DNA of 64,000 nucleotides from assembly GCA_004369085.1 (NCBI GenBank), contig ML210302.1:1-64000 (forward strand), given 5' to 3'. This document shows positions 13,236 to 26,089 of this stretch, one piece after another. This DNA is from Coprinopsis marcescibilis (taxonomy: Eukaryota > Basidiomycota > Agaricomycetes > Agaricales > Psathyrellaceae). A program made the position numbers and the translations under genes. The notes beneath the pieces were generated by a model, which saw nothing but the letters and a program-made list of their open reading frames with translations, searched no databases and had not been told where the DNA came from. Numbering within the stretch: the stretch's first letter is position 1; the number at the start of each line of letters is the position of its first letter.

Positions 13236-13918
13236 TTGGACTCCGTTCTACCCTGCGATGCGACGGAAACAACATGTTGGCACAATTTCGCGGTCGTATC
13301 CATCCTACTCAACCGCGTGAAATTGAACGGCCGGGAAACATGTGCTCTGAAGGCCAAGGCCAAAGCTCTACTCGCCTCGATTGTTGGCGACCAGCACATT
13401 ATGGAGCTGGTTCTCAAGTTCAGCTGGCAGTCAGACAAGCGCTCGAGTGAGCGTGAAACCATCAAACACCTAAGGCAGGTACTGGGAGACCACTGGAAAG
13501 ACCACCTGCCCGATGTCCATTTCAGCGCTATATACTCCGCTGAAGATTTGGAGCTTCCCTCTGTCAAAATTCCAGGGGCAGAAAATCGAGTCTTTAAATC
13601 CTGGCCCTTCATGTTCTCGGAAATCGCCATTATACAAAGCTGTGGGAAGTCGACAGTCTTAAGCAATTCAAGGATGTCTGGCTTCAGTGCGTCAAATGTG
13701 AGTATTCGCTGAAGCACTTCATGGTTCCGCCTGCTCCTCTTTTTCCTGCAGGTCATCACGCCGCCTGGGAGACGGGCAAGGTACTCCATCGTGACTTCGG
13801 TGAGAATAACCGCATGGTCAACAGGATGGAGGATGGCACGGCCAAAGGGGATCTCCCTGAGCTAGGCCCGTACTGGAAATTCCCGGAGGCGTTGTATGTT
13901 CCTCAGATACGCCGGTAG
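13236..13918 (+). pseudogene. FunK1-type protein kinase fragment
   Basis: Remnant of the fungal FunK1 kinase-like family. Recognisable pieces in order are ELVLKFSWQ with a Lys in the ATP-lysine position, HLPDVHFSAIYSAEDLELP, then after a frame change near 13630 KLWEVDSLKQFKDVWLQCVK. An intron of about 54 bases (gtgagt to tgcag at 13697-13750) leads to HHAAWETGKVLHRDFGENN, the catalytic HRD segment. The Asp of HRD remains, but the following ENNIM-type loop is altered and the DFD-type metal-binding motif and the rest of the C-lobe are absent. The frame ends at 13918. The frameshift, truncation and missing N-terminus make this a pseudogene. An open frame on the opposite strand over the same bases has no recognisable content. 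Confidence 0.7.
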
Positions 13919-15534
13919 TCACGGCTGGATCCAAAACTAAGAGTCGAGGTGAAACCTAATTTCTAAAGCTCGGAAGCTTGAAAACGCCGCAACAACTAAA
14001 GGTCCCAACTTCCAAGTCTTCACAGAAGCCCATCAATCATATTTTGGCGCTTCCAAAAGATAAATTCTGATTTTCTGCACAGTAAATCGCTCACTTGCCG
14101 AGTGTTGCCGCTGCTTCGCTCGGCTTGCTAAGTTCAGCCATTTGGCTTGAACCGCCCATGATTCGGAGGCTGGATCAGGCTGGACTTAGGTATTGTGAGA
14201 TACGTGTAACGTTTGAGACGGAGTGGCTGCAAAGAGTCCCTGTGTGCCACATTATTTAGGCAGGGTATCGAAAGCACAATTTAAGAATGACTATCCCTCG
14301 TTACATGAAGTCAAGTATCCAAATGTCCCAATAAATTGTCCCCTTCAGATCCTGAAAATATCGACCTTTAGGGAGGCTCAGGGCCCAGGCTGCTACTTTG
14401 TAGTAAGAAAATCCTCTGCACTCCTACACATGACTTGTGCCTGCCGGCAAACAGGTAGAGTTATAATTGAGACTTGCAAAGGAAGTTACCGAAAGTGATG
14501 AAAACAGAGCGATGAATAACTTAGCGGAGACAGCGAAGCGATCGAAACTCCACTGGCTGCAACTCTGAGGCCCACGAGTTAGGGTATACGGAGCATTGAA
14601 AACTTTCAATGAGCTCCCTTACTATTAGGATACAAGGGGCTGTATGATTGAGTATACATAGATGCAGTGATATTGGGCAGAGGCGGCCAGGTCGGCGTGC
14701 CAGCCGATTTGATGAATGTTGTCGGAGATGAGACAGGAGCTTTAACTCGTCCATGAGGCCTCCCAAACAAAATCTGTGACTTATCTTGTCTTCTTAGTTC
14801 TACTACATAGGTCTTTGATGAAACTATAACTTCTACTCCTTGAAACACACCGTTTCGTATTATCGCTACACTGCTAAGCATCACGCCATGCTAGCCTCAT
14901 GTGGTCAATCTTGACCAGTTTTCAGGACAGATGAAATGCTTGAACCGACATGGATCTTGGAATGTATCATAGTCCGACGTTCACATACTACACCAAATCG
15001 TATGCTCAATTATTCCTTTCTTTGAGGATATGAATCTACACTCACACCCATGCTATAGATCCTTGTCGTGGACATGGTATGCTTATGTCGTGCTCTGAAG
15101 CCTTTGTGCTCACGACCTCTGGGGATTCGTTCCCCAGAGGAACGACAAGGAACTTGGGAATTGCTCTGTCACAAGCCACGAATCCTTAATTTTGTATGGG
15201 AATTATCCTATACTGGCCATTTAGAAGCTTGATCGCAGTGATCTATGTATAGCCTCTCGCACCCAAACCCAACTTCGCAAATACGGCATACCGCAATGTG
15301 GTACTCTCGAACCCACAAGAAGCTCCAACTCCTTGTGGGGTGAATTCTCGGAATCAAGCCTCATCTCAGTGATATTGACACGCCTCCTATATTATTAATG
15401 ATAGAAGGTGATAGAAGTCCCCGAACCCGATATGCGAGGACTTTGGGGGTGGGTGTGGTAAGTGCACATCGGCTTTTTAAAGGTTTAGACTATCATATCC
15501 ATCTTTTGACAACCCTCTCTTCCTTCCAGGTCTC
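13919..15534. other. Intergenic, 1.6 kb
   Basis: No gene can be supported. Two perfect inverted repeats are present. One is cctctgggg/ccccagagg at 15116-15124 and 15132-15140 with a 7-base loop; the other is cccacaag/cttgtggg at 15312-15319 and 15332-15339. The last 60 bases form the leader of the next F-box gene. Confidence 0.6.
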
Positions 15535-16925
15535 ATGGCCCCATCACTCACTTGGCTCACTTGGCCGCCTGGATTTTGGTTCAGACCAGCACCCCCTCGA
15601 AAGACAGCGACACGACTGTTTCACCTTCCACCTGAACTTATCCGCCACATCATTGGCTTTCTCGAAGACGACGAGCAAGCGCTACGAGCTACCTCTTTGG
15701 TCGCGTCAGCGTTTCGTCGTCCTGCCCAAGAAATCCTATTCTCTGAGCTGCTCTTGGAACCACCTTATCCAGCTCCCAAACATTTCGCTCCCGGAGAAAA
15801 ACTCCTGTCACTCTTTGAGCAATCGCCAGAGATCGCAGGATACGTCAGGTCCATCTTCATTCTCGACACGCCATTGCTTGCGTACGAAAGCGCGAGCTGG
15901 GTTTGCAATGATGTACAACTCCCCGAAGCCCTCGGACGCGTTTCACTCGACAAAATCCAGGCGTTCACATTGCACCAGGGGCGAAGATACTCTTGGAGCG
16001 TCCTGTCCGCTCCAATGAAGGACACAATTTTGGCGATTTGCAATTCACCCTCCCTCGTTTCCCTGTCTATTGCCGGGCCTCCTATCGACATCATACACGT
16101 ATGTCGCCCCTCATTAAAGAACCTGGATATTGGGAATGGCACGCCACATCGACTTTCCAACATCTCGACATCAATGCAGAGAAATGCTTCCCTCAAGCTC
16201 CAATCTCTCAGCCTCGTCCGCGACCACGATGTCCACGAAGCAGTCGACTACATTCTCAACCCTTTCAACAGAATCGACGTAGGGGAATTAGAAACACTCT
16301 GTGTATTCGCATCCGAAATCGAAGACCACGATGCGATGAGCAGCTTACTCACGGAATGCGCAGCATCGCTCCATGCGTTGACATTCCAGCCTGCATCGAA
16401 CAGTAAGTATCGTGCATCCACAATATTTGCTTCACCCTGTACGTCGGCATACGCTAACTCCCATTGGGGCACGCAGTTGCCGCCCATTACATCACCAATG
16501 AAGAAAATCCGTTTACCCTCACCGGGCTAGTGAACCTCCGACGCCTGACCATCTGCTACCAACACGTCTTCGTGGATGCGAACAATGTCGATGATCCCCT
16601 TCCTTGGGTTGTGGATCTCCTTCGAACTATGCAAGCCCCGAATATCCTAGAATCTGTCCACCTATTTGTCAACCACGACTTCGCGGATGCGGACACACAC
16701 GAACCGCAACGAGCTGAAGGCTGGAGAGAGCTCCACTCCCTCCTCGTAGATCGAAAACGATTCCCAGCGTTGCAGCATGCCGATATTGAACTTGGCTCGC
16801 ATAACCTGGATATCGACGAAATCTACGACCGGGTCGAAGGATTCTTGCCAGATTTGGATTCCATTGGCTTGGTTCGCCTCAAGAAGATGTCAAGCGGACT
16901 CTGTGGGCCGGATTCAGTCTGTTGA
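15535..16925 (+). CDS. F-box/LRR-like protein 3
   Basis: F-box FHLPPELIRHIIGFLEDDEQ with SLVASAFRRPAQEILFSELL, then leucine-rich repeat-like sequence. Exons 15535-16402 and 16477-16925 join in phase 1 to 438 codons. The intron lies at the same place as in paralogs 1, 2, 4 and 5. SPEIAGYVRSIFI corresponds to SPAIAGYVKHI of paralogs 1 and 2, and LLVDRKRFPALQHADIEL to their C-terminal motif. A 28-residue N-terminal extension precedes the F-box and includes a Trp/Pro-rich stretch; the F-box itself begins about residue 28. A polypyrimidine-AG immediately upstream of the ATG could mean an intron in the leader. Presumed SCF adaptor. Confidence 0.8.
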
Positions 16926-17607
16926 AACGCTTTTTGCACCGTCAAGAAGTTACGATTGTAACTGTACACCCACTTTGTATCCTCACGGCATAAAACGGAC
17001 AGACAGCCTTGTGAAACCTCCTGTAACATATTGGATATTTATTTTGAGTCAACTGATCCTCTTCGCATCGGATTACTACATACCTGTATATTAGTCGTGT
17101 ATCTTAGCAAATAGACCGGAATTCTAAAGGTGTAACATGGGACTGCATGGGATGGATGAGGTTAGCGTTGCGGTCGAACTACCTCGCTGAGACCGGAATT
17201 GGATGCAAACTTTTCACCGCCGGTTTAACCAGTGCTAGTGAGCCAGAAATATGTAAAGCCCCACAGTAGACACTGTCCATCGTGTTTGTACCATCGTTCC
17301 AGTCCCAGGTCGCAGCCTGACGAAAGATAGGGGTTCTATCCTGAACTTGGTTGTATGTTGGCCAGGGGGAGACTGATAATGCAATTACGAGTGCCTGTCT
17401 GGCGAATGGATTCCTGCAGATATCTCACTTTCATCTCTATTTATTGCCATCAAAATTGTAGAAAAGGGTGATAATAAATAATTCATTAGAAACGGCTCAG
17501 ATAAGATTGTTCGTTTCGAACACAAAAAACCAGGCTAAGCAGGTAACAAGCCCACTCGGCGAAGAATTCGAAGAGGGAGCGGGGCCAAGAAGGAAGGGGG
17601 AAAGGTA
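16926..17607. other. Convergent 3' intergenic region
   Basis: Lies between the 3' ends of F-box gene 3 (plus strand) and the ChAPs gene (minus strand). AT-rich stretches near 17460-17500 are probably transcript ends. Nothing else is recognised. Confidence 0.55.
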
Positions 17608-20363
17608 TTAGAAATCAAAGCCCTCGACCTTGAACACCTTTCCATACTGAAGGTAGCTCTCCATGATTTTGAGGATCGGCTCGGGCAGGCCCATGCTGAT
17701 CAGTGTGTAGGATATCTTGGCGAACCCGTGAATCTGACCGAGCTTGAAGAACGACCTGGCGATGGTAGTTGGATACTAAACAAAATGGCGGAAGTTAGTT
17801 AAGGTGAGACGTCGCGCATGTAATTGGAAAGGCTGCGCACCGTCATTTCAGTATAATCGGCATACTGATACGCAGCAACCCGGATCGCGGTCTGTATTGA
17901 TCGTTGAATATCGCCTTCATCCGCATACATCTCCATTAGCTTGAGCCATGGCTTCATGGAGTATCGAGGTGCATCGAGGCAGCGTTGGTATGCTTCCTTG
18001 GCTTCCTCCTTGTGGTGAAGTCGAAGTCCGAGATCACCAATGATTTCCCATTCCATTCCAGTTTTACGGTAGGCTACATGCTGCGTCTTGAAGTGCGCCA
18101 CCTCGGCTCTGTAGATTGTCCAGACGCGCAGGTCCTAGAGAACAGTGTGAGTTAAATCAGACCATCTAAGAAGCATGTCATACCTCGTAAAGAACCATGA
18201 ACAGGTTATCCAGCCACCTTTCACAAAGGCGTTTATTTGTAAACGAAAAAGGCTCTGCAGCTGGTTGATTGGACGTATCAGATCCATCCTGATCTTCTCC
18301 AGCAGCTTGTTGTGGTTTCTGGACACCATTTGCTTCAGACTTCGGTGCGACGGGCGTTTGAGCAATATCAGCTTCCTCTTCCTCTGCATCGCTGGTATCC
18401 TCATCTGAAGAGATCTTGATAGTGGGAATCGCAGCGCCTCCACCGTTCGAGCCAGAGGCGGAATCAGCGGTTCTGGGACTGGGCGGCGATATGATGCCGC
18501 GCGTTGATGCTTTGTCGTCGAAGGAGCGTCGGGTCACTGTCCCGTCCTCGTGAATGACGACGCGGCCAGCGTCACTCTCGGCGTCGGGAGAAGCGTCGCC
18601 TTCCCCTTTGGGTTTGATAGTAGCGCTTTTTATCTCACTCTTGGCCTTTTGATAGCGGTATTCTTCCTCCATGACGAACACGCTGCTCCGGGTCTTAAGG
18701 AGCTCGTCCCATCCAATTTGCGATACCAGTCGGGTGAGCAGGGCATAGGCTCTCGACCAGGTACCCCGGAGTCCAGGTGCGGGCAGGCGCGAGAGTGACG
18801 GGTCAACCTCATCGTCTTCAGTCTTGACTCTATCAGGCAGAATCTCCCCGATCGACTTCGTGAATGGAAGATGTATTTTGGTCACTGGGAGAGTTCGGTG
18901 TGCGTCGCGGCCGTTGAATGTGAACATCGGGCAGGAGTTGAGGGTAAGTAATGCCTGACATTCATGTTAGCCCATATGAGACGACGACATACAATACATC
19001 TTACCGATTCAAATTGTCCAAGTTCAATGTAAATTTCAGTCAGCTTTTCCCAGGTGACGAACTCGCTTGGGGCACAGTTGACGGCTTGTCGCGCGAGTTT
19101 GAGAGCCCAATCCAGCTTTCCTTTAGATCGGAGGAACTCGCTCTGTACGTGAAGGAGTGTGTAGGACTGTGGGGTCTCTCGCATTGCTGAAGCAATAATT
19201 TGCACAGCCTTGACCTCCTCGTCTACAGCCAAATTCAGTCTAAGTTCCAGATTAATGCCATTTAACACGTACTCATTCCGATGTAACTTTTGGCCAGCAA
19301 TGAAGCGACCTCTGGTTCGCGAATGGAAATCTTTTCGAAGAGATTAGCGGCTTGCTGATATCGACCGCTGTCCCCGAAGTACTTCATGATTCCGGCGGTG
19401 AGATGATTCGAAACGACTGTAGCTACTTGGATCTCTGGATCGGACCCAACTTGCCATCCTGCGATATGGTTCAGCATGGGGACACAAAGGATGTTCCAGG
19501 CATTCTGACCTTTCAAGAAAAGGGACTCTGCTGCTTGTAGGAATCGTAGTTCGCTCTCTGCGGTGGTGATCGGATCCAATTTACGATATGATTCCAACGC
19601 GTAAGTGGGGTCGTCCGAGTAGAGGATAGCTCTAAGGAGAGCGGAGACGTATGTTTCCGTCCAGATTTCAGGGGTTGCTTCGTGTCTAATACAGAACATT
19701 CCAGTTATGACCACCACGGATGGGAAAGCTCGACGTACCGCTCACCACGGAGATCCACTACGTATGCAACAACTCCTCCAGGAATCTTGACATCCACTCT
19801 CATATCCACGCGTGAAAAGGCGTTAAAACAGCTATTTAAACTGGTTAAGCCGATGGTGCCGTTGAATTGACGCAGACATACCAGTAGCACCCATTCCTGA
19901 CTTTCCATGCCGCTGTTGGCGAGAACCATCCAGAGTTATCTTCGATAGCATAGGTTAGAGAGTTGATATAGGCTGCTAGCGACGCAGATGACGAAGCGTC
20001 GACCCCAGAAACGTAATGGTAGGATCCAAACTAGAAACTCGCTTCAGTATGGGATGGAATGACGCATGGGCAACCTACATCTCGCTGTGCACTCTTTCCG
20101 GTACTCTTCACGATATGGCATAGATCTGGGGGACCGAGTTCACGAAATGTAGCTAAATTTCATGGCATTTAGCTTCTGTGAACATATTCTATTTACAAAC
20201 GCGACATCCACGTACTGAGGGCTTCGGTGCGCGCAGTGAGAGACTCTCCAAGGTCGATCTATAGTTTCTGTTGGTACTTTGGGAGTGCGGGTGTAGTTCT
20301 TAAGCTACTTACCTCAATAAGCTCCGGAATTTCTTTGAACAGGGCTTCTGGTGGGACGGCCAT
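17608..20363 (-). CDS. ChAPs-family exomer subunit (Chs6/Bch1-like)
   Basis: Chs5-Arf1-binding protein of the exomer coat, which carries chitin synthase and other cargo from the trans-Golgi to the plasma membrane in yeast. The start MAVPPEALFKEIPELIE is at 20363, followed by IDLGESLTARTEAL, ELGPPDLCHIVKSTGKSAQRD and GSYHYVSGVDASSSASLAAY, a ChAPs signature. TPR-like helices follow (YQQAANLFEKI, LDWALKLARQAVNCAPSEFVTW, EAYQRCLDAPRYSMKPWLKL), and the C-terminus GKVFKVEGFDF is strongly conserved. The gene has many short introns. An acidic, Ser-rich insert of roughly 120 residues (genomic 18240-18640) interrupts the repeats and is probably disordered. No break is seen. Which yeast paralog it matches cannot be decided, as basidiomycetes usually have a single one. 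Confidence 0.9.
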
Positions 20364-21977
20364 TGTAACGTTCCTTCAAATACTTGCTAGTGGTATCGCA
20401 ACCGAGCTACAGCTTGCGCTGCTATGCGGGACATTGTTTGTCAGAGTTAGGTTCAGAAGCCCTCGCCGCCCTATATTAAGGTTGGAGCCTGGCCACATTT
20501 GACTTTCACCTCTTGCCACGACGCTTTTCCGCTTGATTGTAAGTATTCTTCTCTTATTTGACCTTCTTCGAGATGAAACACTATGACCTGTCAATTACTG
20601 AACGGGCAAAGCCCGAAAATGTGGCACAATCCATATAATCCTAGTTATTCTGATCTTATCAATCTGAAAATCCTTGCGATATGAACGATTCACTGACATG
20701 CCTTTTTTGCAGATTAGCCAGGTAGAACTCCGTTCTAGTGACTTCACTTTCTTGTAATGCCCTGTCGTCCATCTCCGATAATCACATCTATGACAATTTT
20801 TGTATCGATTCATTGCCAACCTCTTGAAGTACCATCTATTGTGCTGCGTGCAGATCTCCTGGCTCTCAGCATTTCCCATCCGGCTGGAGTCTGGATATAC
20901 TTTGACCTGCTCCCGGTTTATCCTCCAAAAACGAGCTAATTAGGAACTTTTTTTGTGTCCCCCGGCAACTGTCACCTCGCCACGCCCATTCAGAACCACA
21001 AATGCTGTTACACCTTTTCTGCTGTCCCCTGTGGCTTTTGCACGGCGGCACATTCCAGTACGTACAGTGTCCTACAGCGTCTCGTAACGCAATCGTGTTT
21101 TAATCTGCAATTTCCGAATCGCTCACTTCGTAACTTCCGTCTAGCCGCGTTAGCTGAAAGCAAATCTTAACGGGACAAACATGGAATAAGATGCCGGCGG
21201 AAATGGAGAAGGCTGAGAATGACAAAGTTACGCATATATTTCGTTCGGAATCTCACCATCCGAGATGGACTTTATTCCAAGAGCATCACAATAATGAGTT
21301 GTAGTTTCATTCACGTTTTCTTCCAGGTCGCTTCGTATCTCCAATGCTCTCAATGGGACTGACAGTTCAAGCACTTACTACGACAGCTACATTCAAGTTC
21401 ACTTGCTTGTCCGCGTGTCTCGCCCATTTAAACGCAAAACGATTACTATCACTGCTGCGCATGCATATTTATGCCGTCTTGCCGCCTATCCGTATCTGTC
21501 CGTCTGCTGAGCTGTCACCGTCGACCAAAACCCCTTCGGATCAACCCTGCTTTCAGAAAGCGCAGGGGTTGATCGAATCGCGCTAAGGGAACCCAAGAGA
21601 GCGCCGAAAGCACACAACAACAAACCCGCAAGTAATGCTCCTGACCAAATCCACGCTTACGCGGAAATGTCAATGACACTCGCAGCCCCGTCAATAATCA
21701 GGGTGGCAACAATCCGGGTTCATTGATCAAATTTGGGTGCTTGTTGTACAGGTACGCGTTTATTTCTGGTGCAGAGACTAATCAGCTGACGGTTTTTCAC
21801 GGCTTCGAAGCTAGTAGGAGAAGGGAAGAGCAATCCCACTCCGAAACTAAGAGACGGACCACATTTATGATGTGGTCTCTCACGAACTAAAACAGCCGCT
21901 CAATCGCCCTTTAAATAGCAGGGTCCCGTATCCCTGATTACAGACATTTCACCCACCAACATACGCAAACCATCGCC
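20364..21977. other. Intergenic between divergent ChAPs and P450 genes
   Basis: Divergent promoter region with no supported gene. The P450 side holds a TATA-like tttaaatag at 21910-21918, about 60 bases before its ATG. There is also an inverted repeat accacat/atgtggt at 21858-21864 and 21870-21876, and a larger palindrome at 21539-21574 listed separately. Confidence 0.6.
21539..21574. repeat. 36-base near-perfect palindrome upstream of P450
   Basis: The central gctttc-a-gaaagc is a perfect six-base stem around one base. Outside it, gatcaaccct on the left pairs with aggggttgatc on the right, with two unpaired bases beyond the inner stem and one C bulge. It could be an operator, a hairpin, or the relic of a small inverted-repeat element; nothing in the sequence decides. 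Confidence 0.55.
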
Positions 21978-24625
21978 ATGGTCGGACTCCCACCTGGTCC
22001 ATTGTACCTTTTGAAGGTGGCACCAGGCCTCGCTCTTCCACCTCTGGCGACATACGGTGCCCTTCACTGGCTCGAATCCTCAGATATCCTCCACCTGCCT
22101 ACTTGGGCCATCGTTGCTTTGGTTGCCTCCGCGAAGCCAGCTCAATATATCGCCGAACTCTACTACCACCGCATCCGGAACTGGGTCAAAGCTAGGAAGG
22201 TTGGTGCACGTCTCGTACCGCACGTTGAAGAGAGGTGGCCATACTTTGGAGGCATATCCATTATCCAGCAGCTATCGGATGGATTTAAGAATGGATACGT
22301 TGGTGCGCGTTCAGTTATCGGTAGTTTCTCGTAATTGCGTGACTGATGTCAATCCCAGGGGAAACCATCCCTGGCTGGGCTGAAAAATACGGAAACTTCT
22401 TCGAATTAAGGCTCCTCTCTGAATCGCAGGTACGTGATCGTTCTGTTGCTCTTTGAATTTCATGCCTAATTGTTCTTAGATATGGACCATAGAGCCGGAG
22501 CACATCAAGGTCGGGCTTTGAGATTAGCTTTCGGAAGCGGTAAAATCTGACCAAACGGATTCATAACAGGCAATACTTGCTACCCAGTTCGACAATTTCG
22601 AAAAGGGTGAGGAAGTTATGCCCTTTGATTGCGGCCCTGATCTAATGATCAAAATCCTTTAGGCACGAACTTTACAAAGAAGTTTGATTCGTTCTTAGGA
22701 ACCGGTGTCTTCAATTCAGATGGTGTGTGACCTATACAACTTGTGAACTGCTCATTATGCTAAACGTGTACTAGGGTCTATGTGGAAGTATGTGTTGAAC
22801 GCCTTGATATCTGCAAGACTTTGGAACCTGACGACACCTCTAGATTCCATCGTTCCCTCACCCGGCCCTTCTTCAACAGAGAACGAGTTAGTGATTTCGA
22901 TATCTTCAACAAACATAGTGAGGAGGCACTCGCACTTGCAAAGGCGCGCCTAGCGGAAGGTTACGCATTGGACTTCCAGGTGCGGCATATCGAGCTTCGA
23001 TAATCGCTGAAACCCTCAATAACTCACTATGATTATAGGACCTAGTCTCCCGATTCACACTTGACTCGGCCTGCCAATTCCTCTTCGGTGAACAGCTCAA
23101 GTGCCTCGAAGCCGGTATACCATACCCAGGGAACGCAGACCGTAAGGATCCTGCCCAATTCACGGAACACCCATCTGGGCCCGTCGCTGAAGCCTTTTCT
23201 GTCGGACTGAACGAGGTGACCCTACGCTCCATTATTGGAGAACAGTGGGCACTCAGAGAGTTCTGGGCCGATATGGTCAAGCCCCATCGGGAGATGGTTG
23301 ATAGTCTCATCGACCCTATGTTGGAGAAGGCCCTGAAGGAAAGGTTCTCGAATAAGGAAAAGACTTCGCATGAAGGTGAAACGGTGCTGAGTGCGATCAT
23401 TCCTTTGACCCAGGATAAGGCTGTTATCAAGGATGCGGTAAGTACCATCAAACTTTCACGATAGCATGCTAACGGGATGCCTACCAGCTGGTCAATCTCC
23501 TCGTCGCCGGTCGTGATACGGTAAGATAAATCAGTGGCCACTACCTTATGTGACTGACTTCCGGGTATTTCCTCTTTCCAGACTGCATCTTGCTTGACGT
23601 TCTGTGTCTACATGATGGCTGAGTACCCTCATATTGCGGAGAGGCTGCGCAAAGAAATCCTCGCCAAAGTTGGAGAAACTGGAAGGCCTTCCTACGATGA
23701 CATTCGGGACATGAAGTACCTCCGAGCTTTCATCAACGGTAAAGAATTTGCGCCCTTGTCTCAATCCTTGGCTGATTATCTACCTCAGAGGTGCTCCGAC
23801 TGTACCCTCCTGTGTAAGTGATCAATCGGTTAGTGCGAGGACTCGGTGCTGATTCCATTCTTCGATAGTCCATTTGACATTCGGTAAGCACCATGCAGCT
23901 ATAAAAGGTGATCTCAATCCAACGGGCTTCCAGGGCTTCGATAAACGACACCGTCTTTACTTCGAAAGACGGATCACAGCCTCTGTTTATCCCGCGAAAG
24001 ACCCAGTAAGTTTGTCTTTTTGATAGAAGAAGCTCGTGGATCGCTCAGCGCTCATCATTCGTCTCGATTTAGAATCGGATACGCCGTCTGGTCGATGCAT
24101 CGACGAAAGGATCTCTGGGGCCCAGATGGTGAGTCTGAACCCTGAAGACTTTTCTCTAATGGTATTGACAATCTCTATTCATTCTTCTTAGCGGAAGAAT
24201 TCGATCCTGATCGATGGTTGGACGAACGTCTCGCAAAGTACTTTACCCCTAACCCCTTCATCTTCCTCCCTTTCAACGCCGGACCTCGCATTTGCCTCGG
24301 ACAACAGGTATGATGATACGTTCTATACATGAGGTCCACAGAACACTTACAAACCTCAAACCAGTTCGCGTACCATGAAATCTCGTTCTTCCTCATCCGT
24401 TTATTGCAACAGTTCTCCCAGTTTGAACTTGCTCGCGATTCCCAGCCACTGGAGTCACTCCCACCTGCCCATTGGGCCAAGTGCTCAGGGACGAAGGGAA
24501 GAGAGAAAGTCTGGCCTGCTGGAAATCTGACACTTTTTGTTAAGGTAAGTATTCTACGCTCTCACACCTGTTCTACAGCAGGACTGACGGAGAAATAGGG
24601 AGGCCTGTGGGTACGCATGAAGTAA
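21978..24625 (+). CDS. Cytochrome P450 monooxygenase, CYP63-like
   Basis: Membrane-bound class II P450 working with NADPH-P450 reductase at the ER. The N-terminus ([20 protein letters not shown], then [14 protein letters not shown]) contains hydrophobic anchor segments and a Pro-rich turn. Core motifs are [13 protein letters not shown] in the C-helix region, AGRDTT in helix [11 protein letters not shown] containing the Glu-x-x-Arg pair, and [17 protein letters not shown] with the haem-ligand Cys. About a dozen short introns are needed, one of which splits MWK|FHR. The protein is close to 600 residues, long for a P450, as in the CYP63/CYP52 type. That group in white-rot fungi oxidises alkanes, fatty acids and aromatic compounds; substrate here is not inferable. 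All catalytic motifs are intact. Family is certain; the CYP63 assignment is from motif resemblance only. Confidence 0.88.
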
Positions 24626-24792
24626 CAAACGAAGTCGAAGCAGCTCTCATCGATGGTTTGGTTGGTTTTGATCCGTAATATAAGTACATTATTCTTTAAT
24701 GAATATCTATCGTCGTACTATGTAATCCCGACAGGGCTTCTTTTTCTTGTCCTCTTTTTGAATGCTGCTGCGGTTGGAGTCCCTGCTGGTGC

Positions 24793-26089
24793 TCACTTGC
24801 GATCATCCACCTCCACAATAAGCTTCCCTAGACGGTTCAAGTTTGGGAGCGACCTCTCAATAGCCCCGGAAGAGTCGAAGGTGGAATCATGATGTCGGAT
24901 ATCGACTTTGAAAACGACCTGTCGGAGCTTCGATAACTGCGGATTTCCGTCTGTAAGCAACAAGTCGAGGGGCGTCAGATAGTCGAAATTGCAAGGGGCC
25001 CCTCCGTAAGTCACGTAAGTAAGTCGCAGCCGGATGATTTCGAGTTGGCTTGGATGTAGGAAGGACTTGAAGATATGTTCGAGATGCGGCAATAAACTCT
25101 CGTGGTCTCGCATATCGGTAATTTCCACGTGGTGCAAGGTGAGTTGAACCTCGGTCACATTCGAAAGGGCTGCGAAACTGAATGGAGCAATTCCCCTCCG
25201 GCCGGTGTCTATGCGCTGGATTAGCAAAATGCCATAATTGAGCATCGCAGTGTCAGGGCGAGTGCTTACCGAAAGGAAACGAACTCCCGTTCATCACGAG
25301 GGTTTTCAAAGTTTCGCCGTACCTCGTTAACATAAGGCCGATAAGTTCGGGCACCCCCAACTGCCTCTTGGAACTTGAACCACATATCTTGAGGGTATGT
25401 ATATGTCGGAAAGTTAGTCCTATAAAGGACGGGTCCAGAAGAGCTTCGACCACTTGTTGCTGATTCTTACGTTCCCCGTACTCCAGGGCCAACGACGACA
25501 CTCGAGTGTTTGCATTCTCTACTCGGGTGATTTGGCCTACGATAGGCTCAAGTTCCTTCAGCTCCAAGTAGCTCAGAGCGGGGGTGCGAAGGTTTGAGAT
25601 GAGTGACATTGGTGTCCACCACAAGGTCAGGGATGTGAGGCGGGGAGATCGACAAATCTCCTCGAATGCGTCCCTGAGACTGCCCTGTAGTCGGAGCCAC
25701 TCGACGCTATCCGAAGACCTCTTCAAGGCAAAAGTTTTGATCCTCCCCAAGGTGGCAAGCCTTTCTAAGGCGTCGGGGAGATACTGGTCCTTGATAAACC
25801 AGCTCGCGCCACCGCCGTGCTCCTGGCAGCGTTCTTCTATAACCAGTTCCTTGATAAAACTGGCTAAAACTGGTGCTTCATCGAATTGATAGATCAGATT
25901 CTTCCCTGGAAGATAAGACTGCTGAGCCTTTGGCGGCGCCAGCACTAGCTTTGAGAACAGTATCTCCTGGCAAGGCCATCGAAAGACGGAAGAAATGCTG
26001 GAAACTGCTCGTAACGACGGCCTGTCATCTTCTAAGAGCCCCGCGATATGTTGTGCAATCTCTGGTAAGATCGTAGGCCCCTGCGTCAT
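24793..26089 (-). CDS. F-box/LRR-like protein 4
   Basis: Minus-strand member of the same family. The start region TILPEIAQHIAGLLEDDRPS with SISSVFRWPCQEILFSKLVL is the F-box. Exon 1 is 26089-25270 and exon 2 is 25208-24793, giving 411 codons. The splice uses GTAAGC and a CATAG acceptor in phase 1, the same phase and alignment position as paralogs 1-3 and 5. Exon 2 ends in LLTDGNPQLSKLRQVVFKVD, a diverged form of the LLSDRxRFGHL motif. Its 3' end lies only 167 bases from the 3' end of the P450 gene, a convergent pair. Presumed SCF adaptor; no defect seen. Confidence 0.78.
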
